Origin: Paracoccaceae bacterium | GTDB lineage: Bacteria; Pseudomonadota; Alphaproteobacteria; Rhodobacterales; Rhodobacteraceae | Direction of reading: 5' to 3' | Assembly (NCBI GenBank): GCA_021648025.1 | Contig: JAKITO010000005.1 | Location: 84,499-148,498 of the forward strand | Length of the DNA: 64,000 bases | Part shown: piece by piece, positions 8,942-17,050 of the stretch | Layout: the number at the start of each line of letters is the position of its first letter | How positions within the stretch are numbered: the stretch's first letter is position 1 | The notes under the pieces: model-generated | Database searches by the model: none | Told to the model about the DNA's origin: nothing | Seen by the model: the letters and a program-made list of their open reading frames with translations, nothing else | Made by a program: the position numbers and the translations under genes

Positions 8942-10366
8942 ATGTCTCAACAAGACGACCCGTTTGCAGAAGACAATGACACCGACAAAACGGTGATCCG
9001 TCCCAATCCGGGCGGACGGCGCACGGCAACGCCAGCCCCTGTTGCGCCTGCGGCGCCAGAGTCGTCGGGTTTCCCGGCGGCCGAGCCTGCGGGTGCGGTG
9101 GATTCCTTTGGCGTCCCGCAAGCAGCAGCGCCCAGATTAGAGCCTAAGCCGCGCGGCGCCAGCACCAAGGTTTCGATGACCGGGATGAACCAACTGGCCG
9201 CTTGTGCCAGTACGTTGTTTTCGCTGATCAGCCGCATTCGCAACCGGGCGCAACATATGGACCCGGACAAGCTGCGTCAAAGTGTGGTCGCCGAGGTGCG
9301 CGGGTTTGAAAACCGCGCGCTTCAGGCCGGGATTGTGGCGCAGACCGTAAAGGTGGCGCGATATGCCTTGTGTGCGACGCTGGATGATGTGGTGTTGAAC
9401 ACGCCGTGGGGCGGGCAATCGAACTGGGGATTGCAAAGCATGGTTGGCACGTTTCACCGCGAAACAGTGGGCGGCGACCGGTTTTACGATCTGCTGGCGC
9501 GACTGGAAAAAGAACCGGGCGGCAATATCGACATGCTTGAGTTTCTATATATGTGCATGTCCCTGGGCTTTGAAGGGCGGCTGCGGATTGAACAGGGCGG
9601 GTCTGAAAAGCACCTGCAAATACGCGCGGCTTTGGCGCGGATCATCCGCAACCAGCGCGGGCCGCTGGAATGGGATCTGTCGCCGCATTGGCCGGGTGTG
9701 AAAAAGCCGTTCAAACCATTGTCGGCCTGGAAACTGGTGTGGATCGCCGTGGCGATCACTGCCTTCATACTGGTTTTACAGTTTACCGGCCTGTCTTATG
9801 TCCTGTCGGGCAAGACCGAGCGGGTGATCGGGCAATTGTCGATCATCGATACAGGGACGATCGCCGAATTGCAGCGGCGCGCGCCACCACCACCACCACC
9901 ACCGCCTGCGCCAACGACAGAAGAAAAACTGGCCAAGGTCGAAGGCTTTTTGCTGGACGAGATTGAAAATGGCACGATTGAGGTTTTCCAGAAGGGCAAT
10001 ACCCTGGCCATCAGGATCAAGGGGACGGGCCTGTTCGGATCCGGCTCGGACAGTTTGCAAAGTGATTTTGTCGACACCATCAACCGGGTGGCGAAGGCGT
10101 TGAACGACGAAACCGGCCCGGTGATTGTGGTTGGCCATTCCGACAATGTGCCAATCCGGTCGTCTCGGTTCCCATCCAACATGCACCTTTCGCTGGCCCG
10201 CGCCAAATCGGTAATGGCTGGCATGGCCAGGGAAATGGACGATCCATCCCGTCTGACGGCCGAAGGGCGTGCCGACAAAGAACCGCTTGGCGATAACGCC
10301 ACCAGGGAAGGTCGCGCCAAAAACCGGCGGATCGAAGTGTTGTTGGTGCAGGAGAGCGATCAATGA
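8942..10366 (+). CDS. tssL: T6SS membrane complex subunit TssL (DotU) with OmpA/MotB domain
   Basis: TssL anchors the T6SS baseplate in the inner membrane. From the chosen ATG (8942; 8939 ATG and 8930 TTG are in-frame alternatives) the product has 474 residues. The N-terminus carries DNDTDKTVIRPNPGGR, with threonines at positions 14 and 17. In Agrobacterium TssL, an N-terminal threonine is phosphorylated by PpkA and bound by Fha. Residues about 75-255 are the DotU helical domain. One membrane helix lies at about 262-286 (LVWIAVAITAFILVLQF). Residues 315-322 are eight prolines in a row. Residues about 335-474 are an OmpA-type peptidoglycan-binding domain (VVGHSDNVPI, GRAKNRRIEVLL). It overlaps tssM by four bases (ATGA). 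Confidence 0.95.
   Translation: MSQQDDPFAEDNDTDKTVIRPNPGGRRTATPAPVAPAAPESSGFPAAEPAGAVDSFGVPQAAAPRLEPKPRGASTKVSMTGMNQLAACASTLFSLISRIRNRAQHMDPDKLRQSVVAEVRGFENRALQAGIVAQTVKVARYALCATLDDVVLNTPWGGQSNWGLQSMVGTFHRETVGGDRFYDLLARLEKEPGGNIDMLEFLYMCMSLGFEGRLRIEQGGSEKHLQIRAALARIIRNQRGPLEWDLSPHWPGVKKPFKPLSAWKLVWIAVAITAFILVLQFTGLSYVLSGKTERVIGQLSIIDTGTIAELQRRAPPPPPPPPAPTTEEKLAKVEGFLLDEIENGTIEVFQKGNTLAIRIKGTGLFGSGSDSLQSDFVDTINRVAKALNDETGPVIVVGHSDNVPIRSSRFPSNMHLSLARAKSVMAGMAREMDDPSRLTAEGRADKEPLGDNATREGRAKNRRIEVLLVQESDQ
9884..9907 (+). repeat. CCA trinucleotide run encoding polyproline in TssL
   Basis: Six CCA codons followed by CCG and CCT encode eight consecutive prolines just after the TssL membrane helix. 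Such a run normally needs elongation factor P for efficient translation and can change length by slippage. Confidence 0.9.
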
Positions 10367-13300
10367 TCCGCCGTTATATATTCCCGCTGTTCAAGTCGAT
10401 TTATTTCATCCTGATTCTTGTGGCGTCCATCCTGTCGGCCTGTACCTGGTATTTCGCACCTCTAATCGGCAGCGAGACATGGCGCCCGTTTGACAGCGTG
10501 TCCAGCCGGGTCATCACCATTTCGGTGATCTGGACGTTCTTCATATTGCTGATGATTTTCATCTTCTGGCGACGACGTCGTCGTGACAAGGCAATGACCG
10601 ATGATATCGCAGAATCGGTGGATACCTCAGAAGACGACGTATTTGCCGAAGAACTGGGTGAGTTGCGCGGTAAATTCAAGACCGCCATGGCCGAGTTGAA
10701 GAAATCCAAGAACGGGCGCAGGCATCTAAGTGAACTGCCGTGGTACGTGATGATCGGCCCGCCGGGTGCCGGAAAAACCACCGCTATCGTCAATTCCGGC
10801 CTGCAATTTCCCTTGGCGGATAAGCTGGGCAAGGCGGCGATTGGCGGCGTCGGTGGCACACGCAACTGTGATTGGTGGTTTACCAATAACGCGGTGCTGA
10901 TTGATACGGCAGGGCGGTACACGACGCAGGAAAGTGACGCCGAGGGCGATAACTCGGCCTGGCTTGGGTTTCTTGGCCTGCTCAAGAAATATCGCAAACG
11001 TCAGCCGATCAATGGCGCAATGGTGGCCATCAGCCTGTCTGATCTGCTGCTACAGGACGAACTGACCCAGAAAAACCATGCACAAGCCATCAGGCGGCGG
11101 TTGAACGAATTGCGTGAAAAACTGGGGGTGCGGTTCCCGGTTTATGTGCTGTTTACCAAGGCCGATCTGATTGCCGGATTCTCTGAATTCTATGACAACC
11201 TTGGCAAAGAGGACCGTGAACAGGTTTGGGGCTTTACCCTGCCACTGGACAAGAAAAAGGGCGAACTGTCGTCTGTCGCCGCCTTTGATCAGGAATTTGC
11301 GCTGTTGCTGGGGCAGTTGAATGCGCAATTGCTGGAACGGATGCAAAGCGAGACCGATCATCAGCGCCGTGCGTTGGTGGCCGGATTCCCGGCCCAGGTG
11401 GCCGCGATGCGCAGCGTGGCCAAAGAGTTCCTGAACGAAGTATTTCAGGACAACAAGTTCGAAAAGCGCCATATGCTGCGGGGGATCTATTTTACCTCGG
11501 GCACCCAGGAAGGCACGCCGATTGACCGGCTGATGCTGGGCATGGCCCAGACCTTTGGCATTGGTCGCCAGGCGATTGGCACCGGGCAGGGTACGGGGCG
11601 GTCTTTCTTTCTGACGCGCCTTTTTGAATCGGTGATTTTCCCTGAGGCGGGGCTGGTTTCCTCCGATGACAAGGTTGAACGCCGTTATCGCTGGACCCGG
11701 CGGTTGGCAATTGCGGCGACGGTTCTGGTTGCCTTTATTACCGGAACGCTCTGGACCATCAGCTTTCTGGAAAATTCCGACCTTATCGAACAGGCCCAAG
11801 AACAGGTTGAAGAGTATCAAGAGGCCGCCGTTACGTTGCCGCCCAGCCCGGTTGGGGATACCGACCTGCCACCGGTCATTGCCGCGTTGAACAAATTGCG
11901 GGACCTGCCGGGAAACCCGGTTCTGAATGATCCCGCGCCCGCGCGCGGGATGACCTATGGCCTTTACCAGGGCGAGGTGATTGGCACACAGGTCGCCCAG
12001 ACCTACCGTGCCGCGTTGAACCAAAGGTTCCTGCCACGTCTGTTGCTGCGGCTGGAAGAACAGATAAGCAGCAATATCAACAATCCGGATATGCTGTATG
12101 AGACGCTCAAGATATATCTGATGCTGGGCCTTCAGGGGCCGATGAACGCCGATCTGGTCAAGGAATGGATGCTGGTCGACTGGTCGTTGGCCTATGCTGG
12201 CCTAACCAGGAGCGAACTGAGGGATGATTTGGATGATCATCTTAACGCCCTTTTGTCGCAACCAATGCAAGAGATTTCGCTGAACGGTCCGATGGTGGAA
12301 CGCGTTCAGGATATTCTGTCGGAATTGCCGTTGGCACAGCGGGTGTATACCGGCATTATCAACAGTACAGCCGCCACATCCCTGCCAAAATGGCGCATTT
12401 CGACTGCGGCCGGCCCGGCGGTGAAACGGGTCATGGTGCGATCATCCGGCAAGCAGCTGAACGATGGTGTCGAAGGCATTTACACCTACGCCGGGTTCAA
12501 CGATGTGTTCCTGCTTGAAGCGGTAAGCGTCGCCGAACGGGTGCAGAACGAAAGTTGGGTTCTGGGGCCGCGTGGCGAAGCCGAACAGACCGATGCCGCC
12601 CTTTTGGCGCTAAGCCGCGATGTTCTTGACCTGTATTATACCGACTTTATTTCGCGATATGACACCGTATTGGGGGATGTGGATATCAAACCGATGGAAT
12701 CCGTGTCCCATGCGGTTGAGGTGACCAATGTACTGTCTGGGCCGACCTCTCCTATCGTCAATCTGCTGACCGAGATTGCCAGGGAAACCAAACTGACCGA
12801 GGACCGTTCAGCGGTCGATTCCGAAGCTCTCCAGGGTGGTGCATCACAATTGGCAAGGCTTGAGGCGCGTTCAACACTAAGCCTTCAGGGGCAAATTCTG
12901 CTGGATGCTCTGGCCGGAACCGCGCTTGGCAGTTCGGGCGAGGTGCAAAAGGCGCCGGGCGCGTTTGTCGAGGAACGGTTTCAATGGCTGCACGAATTGG
13001 TGGATCGCCCGGAAGGCCAGCCTTCACAGCTTGATGGGCTGATAGGGATACTGAATGAGGTATACCGAGAGCTGAGCAACTTGGCGTTCAGTGGTGTCAG
13101 TTCCGGAGGCGAAGAGGGGTTGGCGTTGGCGCAACTCAACCAGTTGGCCGGCCGCATGGACGGACCGGTACAGCGCTGGGTCTCGCAGATTACTACGGGT
13201 TCGTCGGATATACAGGCCACGGGCACCCGCGCTTCGATAAATTCACGCTGGCAGTCCACGGTTTTACCAGTTTGCGAACAGGCGCTGACAAACAGGTATC

Positions 13301-13932
13301 CATTTGATCGCCGTTCGCAGTCGGACGTTGGTTTGCAGGATTTTACCACGCTGTTTGCCCCCGGCGGGCTGATTGATGTGTTCTTTAACGAAAACCTGCA
13401 AAAACACGTTGATAAACGTACCCGCCCCTGGACGTTCAAACGGGTGAACAACGTTGATCTCGGTATCTCGGCGGCGGTGCTGCAACAGATGCAATACGCC
13501 GACGAAATCCGCGCGGCGTTTTTTGCCAATGGCCCCAACCCGGCGGTGCAATTTCAGATCACCCCCGAGGCGCTGGACCCCAAGGCCAAGTCCGTCCTGC
13601 TTGAAATTGACGGCCAGCAGGTTGAATATTCGCACCGTTCGGGCGCGCCGACGCCGTCGGCTGTAACCTGGCCCGGGTCGATTGGGCTGGCCCGGGTGAC
13701 CCTGTTGAAGAAAAAGAAAGGGCTTGAGAATGTCATGTCCCGCGATGGGTCATGGGGATGGTTCCGGCTGTTGGATGCGGCACAGGTGCGCCGGACCAAT
13801 ACGTCAGATCGCAAGCGGGTGATCTTTAACATCGGCGGGCGGGTGGCGATTTTCCAACTGTTGTCCAAGTCGTCGGTCAACGCATTTGCCCTGCCTGCCC
13901 TGGACAAATTCAGATGTCCAAAGGCGATGTAA
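10363..13932 (+). CDS. tssM: T6SS membrane complex subunit TssM (IcmF)
   Basis: TssM spans the envelope and forms the channel core of the T6SS. The product has 1189 residues, normal for the family. Two membrane helices lie near residues 8-31 and 48-69. A cytoplasmic NTPase domain follows with Walker A GPPGAGKTT at about residues 132-140 and DTAGRY downstream. A third helix lies near 447-468. The large periplasmic part runs to the C-terminus and includes the IcmF-type region ending NIGGRVAIFQLLSKSSVNAF. The start overlaps the tssL stop (ATGA) and the stop overlaps tagF (TAATG), so these genes are translationally coupled. Confidence 0.97.
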   Translation: MIRRYIFPLFKSIYFILILVASILSACTWYFAPLIGSETWRPFDSVSSRVITISVIWTFFILLMIFIFWRRRRRDKAMTDDIAESVDTSEDDVFAEELGELRGKFKTAMAELKKSKNGRRHLSELPWYVMIGPPGAGKTTAIVNSGLQFPLADKLGKAAIGGVGGTRNCDWWFTNNAVLIDTAGRYTTQESDAEGDNSAWLGFLGLLKKYRKRQPINGAMVAISLSDLLLQDELTQKNHAQAIRRRLNELREKLGVRFPVYVLFTKADLIAGFSEFYDNLGKEDREQVWGFTLPLDKKKGELSSVAAFDQEFALLLGQLNAQLLERMQSETDHQRRALVAGFPAQVAAMRSVAKEFLNEVFQDNKFEKRHMLRGIYFTSGTQEGTPIDRLMLGMAQTFGIGRQAIGTGQGTGRSFFLTRLFESVIFPEAGLVSSDDKVERRYRWTRRLAIAATVLVAFITGTLWTISFLENSDLIEQAQEQVEEYQEAAVTLPPSPVGDTDLPPVIAALNKLRDLPGNPVLNDPAPARGMTYGLYQGEVIGTQVAQTYRAALNQRFLPRLLLRLEEQISSNINNPDMLYETLKIYLMLGLQGPMNADLVKEWMLVDWSLAYAGLTRSELRDDLDDHLNALLSQPMQEISLNGPMVERVQDILSELPLAQRVYTGIINSTAATSLPKWRISTAAGPAVKRVMVRSSGKQLNDGVEGIYTYAGFNDVFLLEAVSVAERVQNESWVLGPRGEAEQTDAALLALSRDVLDLYYTDFISRYDTVLGDVDIKPMESVSHAVEVTNVLSGPTSPIVNLLTEIARETKLTEDRSAVDSEALQGGASQLARLEARSTLSLQGQILLDALAGTALGSSGEVQKAPGAFVEERFQWLHELVDRPEGQPSQLDGLIGILNEVYRELSNLAFSGVSSGGEEGLALAQLNQLAGRMDGPVQRWVSQITTGSSDIQATGTRASINSRWQSTVLPVCEQALTNRYPFDRRSQSDVGLQDFTTLFAPGGLIDVFFNENLQKHVDKRTRPWTFKRVNNVDLGISAAVLQQMQYADEIRAAFFANGPNPAVQFQITPEALDPKAKSVLLEIDGQQVEYSHRSGAPTPSAVTWPGSIGLARVTLLKKKKGLENVMSRDGSWGWFRLLDAAQVRRTNTSDRKRVIFNIGGRVAIFQLLSKSSVNAFALPALDKFRCPKAM

Positions 13933-14612
13933 TGACACAGGGGTTTGGCGCATTCGGCAAAATGCCATCGGTCGGAGATTTCTTTCGGATCAATGTGCCT
14001 GCGGGGTTTGTCGCCGCCTGGGACGCTTGGATTCAAAACGGAATGCTGGCGGCGCAAGGCGCGCTTGGCGGTGACTGGGACGCACACTATATGTCCGCGC
14101 CAATCTGGCGGTTTTGCCTGTCTCCGGGGCTGGCCGGGCCGCAAAAGGTGATGGGTGTCCTGATGCCATCGGTGGACCGGGTTGGGCGTCGGTTTCCGTT
14201 GACCCTGATGGCACCGTTGCAGACACCGGGGCCTGCGCAACTCGACCATTTCAGCGAAGAGGCGCTGTTCATGCGGCTGGAAGACCTGGCGCTGGATGCC
14301 TTGGATGACACGATGACCAGGGAAGGGTTTGAGGCCGGGCTGGCCAGGATTCCCGCCCCTGATATGCGTCCGAACACCCCGTTGCGCGGCGCCGGGAGGA
14401 GCCTTGTTCTGACGCCGGCGGTCAAGGATGGCCTGCTGCCCGATCTTGCGGCCGGACTGTTGGCCGGGCGGTTTGAAAACCCGTCACTGTGGAGTGCTGT
14501 GGTCAATGAAATTCCAAGGCTGATCGTATGCGAGGGCCTGCCGCAAGGGCCCGATATGCTGGGCCTGTTCAATCTGAGCGCACCCATCTGGAGCGAGGCG
14601 CAACCGCTGTGA
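13932..14612 (+). CDS. tagF: T6SS-associated protein TagF
   Basis: TagF is a cytoplasmic T6SS regulator, often a post-translational repressor that acts beside the PpkA/PppA/Fha pathway. The 226-residue product has the diagnostic N-terminus GFGAFGKMPSVGDFF and the following LSPGLAGPQKVMGVLMPSVDRVGRRFPL. I chose the ATG at 13932 because it forms a TAATG overlap with the tssM stop. An ATG at 13914 would add six residues and a longer overlap. The reading is full length and intact. Confidence 0.93.
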   Translation: MTQGFGAFGKMPSVGDFFRINVPAGFVAAWDAWIQNGMLAAQGALGGDWDAHYMSAPIWRFCLSPGLAGPQKVMGVLMPSVDRVGRRFPLTLMAPLQTPGPAQLDHFSEEALFMRLEDLALDALDDTMTREGFEAGLARIPAPDMRPNTPLRGAGRSLVLTPAVKDGLLPDLAAGLLAGRFENPSLWSAVVNEIPRLIVCEGLPQGPDMLGLFNLSAPIWSEAQPL

Positions 14613-14622
14613 GTATTTTGTT

Positions 14623-15345
14623 ATGAACACCTGGACACCCTATCGTTACAACGCCAAAACCCACGTTGGCCATAAACGCAAAATCAACGAGGATGCGATC
14701 CTTGCGCTGCCGGAACAGGATATATGGGTGGTTTCGGACGGCATGGGTGGCCATGAGGCCGGTGATTATGCCAGCCGCCTGATCACAGATTCGATTGCCA
14801 CAATCCCCCTTGGCCTTGATCCCAACGCACGGATGCACGCGCTGCGCGACGCGGTTCAGGTGGCGCACCAGGTGATCGTGCAAGAGGCCGAAGCAAGGGG
14901 CCGCGGGGTGATTGGGGCCACTGTGGTGGCACTGATGTTGGCAAACGGGCACTTTGTGACGATCTGGGCCGGAGACAGCCGGGTTTACCGTCTGCGCAAC
15001 GGGGTGATCGAGATGATCACAACCGACCATTCAGCGGTGGCCGAATTTGTATTGTCCGGCAAGATGTCCTGGGACGAGGCCGAGCAGCACCCGCAATCCA
15101 ACGCGATCACCCGCGCGGTCGGAGTCGGGGATGAGCTTGAACTGGACAAGGTCAGCGGAGAGGCCCTGTCGGGGGACCGGTTTTTGGTCTGCTCGGACGG
15201 GATTACCAAATACGCGACATTTGCGATATTGCAGGATACGTTGGTAAATTATCCGATTGAAACGGTGTCAGACCGCCTGATCCAGATCGCTCTGGCTGGC
15301 GGCGGGGCAGACAATATTTCGGTGATCGTAGTGGATGTTATGTAG
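14623..15345 (+). CDS. pppA: PP2C-type Ser/Thr phosphatase PppA of the T6SS
   Basis: This phosphatase is expected to reverse threonine phosphorylation by the T6SS kinase and switch secretion off. All PP2C metal and catalytic motifs are present in the 240-residue chain: the early KRKINEDA, VVSDGMGGHEAGD, the WAGDSRVYRL strand, DHS and the C-terminal GGADNISVIVVDV. There is no membrane segment, so it acts in the cytoplasm. It starts ten bases after tagF. It ends the uninterrupted plus-strand run and converges with the M15-type peptidase gene. Confidence 0.93.
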   Translation: MNTWTPYRYNAKTHVGHKRKINEDAILALPEQDIWVVSDGMGGHEAGDYASRLITDSIATIPLGLDPNARMHALRDAVQVAHQVIVQEAEARGRGVIGATVVALMLANGHFVTIWAGDSRVYRLRNGVIEMITTDHSAVAEFVLSGKMSWDEAEQHPQSNAITRAVGVGDELELDKVSGEALSGDRFLVCSDGITKYATFAILQDTLVNYPIETVSDRLIQIALAGGGADNISVIVVDVM

Positions 15346-15380
15346 GGCGCGTTTTTCCTACCCTTGTCGGTGTTGTCGCG

Positions 15381-16226
15381 TTACAGCCGACCTTCGGCCA
15401 ACCATGTATCCAGCTTCTTGCGGCTGACTTCGAAATGCATGCTGTCTTCGCGGCTGAACCCGGCCCCCCAGACCCAGCCTTCTTCACGAAAGAAATCGGC
15501 CAGGATAATCAGGCCCAGTTGGGTTTTCCCATCGGTGAAATTATCCAGAACCCCGTCGATGTTCAGATCCACCGCCATGCCGAAACTATGGGTTGAAATC
15601 CGGTTGTTCGATCCTCTGATCTGACGGACGCATAGTGACCCTGAGGTGTTTATCCGGTCATAAAGATCCGGGTCGGCACGCTTTACGCTGTCAAACACCC
15701 GCGCCAGAGATTCAGCGGCCGGCGCCAGCATGTTCACGCGAATCGGCCCGACATCCTGCAAAACCAGTTTGGCAGCCAAAGATTCATTGGTCATCCCCTG
15801 GCAATCATCCGAAAGGGTTTCACGCGGGCGCCCAAGTTTCTGTTCCATGTATTTCGGCGACGAAACCACCAGCCCCTGGTTCACATTTCTCCGGCCTGCG
15901 ATTAACGTCACCTGCGCGTAGGCATCAATGATATTGTTTGGACCGGTGCCGCGAAGAATGGCGTCTTCGGCATCAAGGTCCGACACCGGTGCCGACCCCG
16001 CCCCCGCCCCACCAACCGGCAGGCCAGCAACCTCGTTTTGCAACGCACCCAGGCGAATTTGCAGGTCCTCGACCTGCTGACGCAGAATCTCGATCTCGAT
16101 GCGCGCGCCGGAATCGATGCCAGAGCCCTGAAATTCATCATCCAGTATGAAATACCGAATGCTGAACCAGAGGACCGGGGCCAGAACCACGGCCACGGCG
16201 ATGATGATTGCCGGTAAGAATCGCAT
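15381..16226 (-). CDS. Membrane-anchored M15-type D,D-carboxypeptidase/endopeptidase-like protein
   Basis: The 281-residue product begins with a membrane helix (residues about 4-27), followed by a coiled-coil-prone stretch (residues about 40-70) and a long linker. The C-terminal half carries the zinc peptidase pattern of VanY / M15-like enzymes: STHSFGMAVDLN supplies histidine and aspartate ligands, and EDSMHFEVS supplies the second histidine. It should cut stem peptides in the periplasm. The position inside the T6SS locus, converging on pppA and divergent from ompA, suggests a role in opening the cell wall for the secretion machine. A housekeeping or toxin role is not excluded. Confidence 0.75.
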   Translation of the reverse strand: MRFLPAIIIAVAVVLAPVLWFSIRYFILDDEFQGSGIDSGARIEIEILRQQVEDLQIRLGALQNEVAGLPVGGAGAGSAPVSDLDAEDAILRGTGPNNIIDAYAQVTLIAGRRNVNQGLVVSSPKYMEQKLGRPRETLSDDCQGMTNESLAAKLVLQDVGPIRVNMLAPAAESLARVFDSVKRADPDLYDRINTSGSLCVRQIRGSNNRISTHSFGMAVDLNIDGVLDNFTDGKTQLGLIILADFFREEGWVWGAGFSREDSMHFEVSRKKLDTWLAEGRL

Positions 16227-16413
16227 AAATTATCCCAGTTTGATCAAACAACAGCCTGCTTGCCGATTGTTAGTAACCACTTTTTGATCCCAAGTCTTAT
16301 GGTTTATTGAAGTTTCAGTGTCTAAATTCCGGCGCAAATACGTTGTAGGGAAAGCCGTCGTGGTGTAGGGTTCGCCTGCGACTTCATTTAAACATTAGAG
16401 GGAAGGTGCCACC

Positions 16414-17004
16414 ATGGTACGTCTCAATTTTTTTATATCTACTTTGATCATTGCCGGGTTCGCCCTGGCGTCACCTGCTGTGGTTTCGGCCCAATCGACA
16501 ACCGATATGACGGCAGAAGACATTACCAACGCCTTCAAAAAGCAAAAGACCCGTGGATTGGTGATCGTTCCATCCAATCAGCCCGCCACTGCCACCACCA
16601 CAGCCGCGGCCGAGCCATCGGAAGAAAGCCCGACAACGGCCGTGACCACCTATGCTGCCGTCGAAAGGGCCGATCAGGTCAATATCCAGATTTCGTTCGA
16701 TTTTGATTCGGCGGCTCTGCGTGAGGACCAAAAACCCAAGCTGGCGTCACTGTGCCAGGCGATGAAATCGGTTGACGTCGCGGTGTTTCAGATCATCGGT
16801 CACACCGACAGTTCCGGCAAAGCGTCTTATAATGAACGCCTTTCCCTGCTGCGCGCACAAGAGGTCAAGCATCATCTGGTATCGTCCTGCGGTATCGAAG
16901 GTACGCGGCTTCAGGCGGTTGGTATGGGCGAAAGCGCCCCGTTCGACACTTCTGATCCTCGCGGCGACGTCAATCGCAGGGTTGAATTTCAGGCGCTGGG
17001 CTAG
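16414..17004 (+). CDS. Secreted OmpA-domain protein
   Basis: The 196-residue product has a signal peptide (residues 1-26, cut after VVSA) and a Thr/Ala-rich spacer. A C-terminal OmpA peptidoglycan-binding domain begins near residue 87 (ISFDFDSAAL, VFQIIGHTDSSG, RAQEVKHHL, GDVNRRVEF). OmpA-domain proteins in T6SS loci tether the machine to the cell wall, a job that TssL here could also do through its own OmpA domain. An AGGGAAGG box precedes the ATG. The gene lies 46 bases before the kinase gene, so the two probably form an operon separate from the tssB-pppA run. Confidence 0.85.
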   Translation: MVRLNFFISTLIIAGFALASPAVVSAQSTTDMTAEDITNAFKKQKTRGLVIVPSNQPATATTTAAAEPSEESPTTAVTTYAAVERADQVNIQISFDFDSAALREDQKPKLASLCQAMKSVDVAVFQIIGHTDSSGKASYNERLSLLRAQEVKHHLVSSCGIEGTRLQAVGMGESAPFDTSDPRGDVNRRVEFQALG

Positions 17005-17050
17005 GGCCTGAACGCGGTCCAGAAAACAGCCGGAAATTTGAAAGATCGCC

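Noticed and set aside
16227..16413. Search for an hcp or effector gene in the gap between the M15-type peptidase and ompA
   Set aside because: The 187 bases hold no frame of useful length and are best explained as two divergent promoters.
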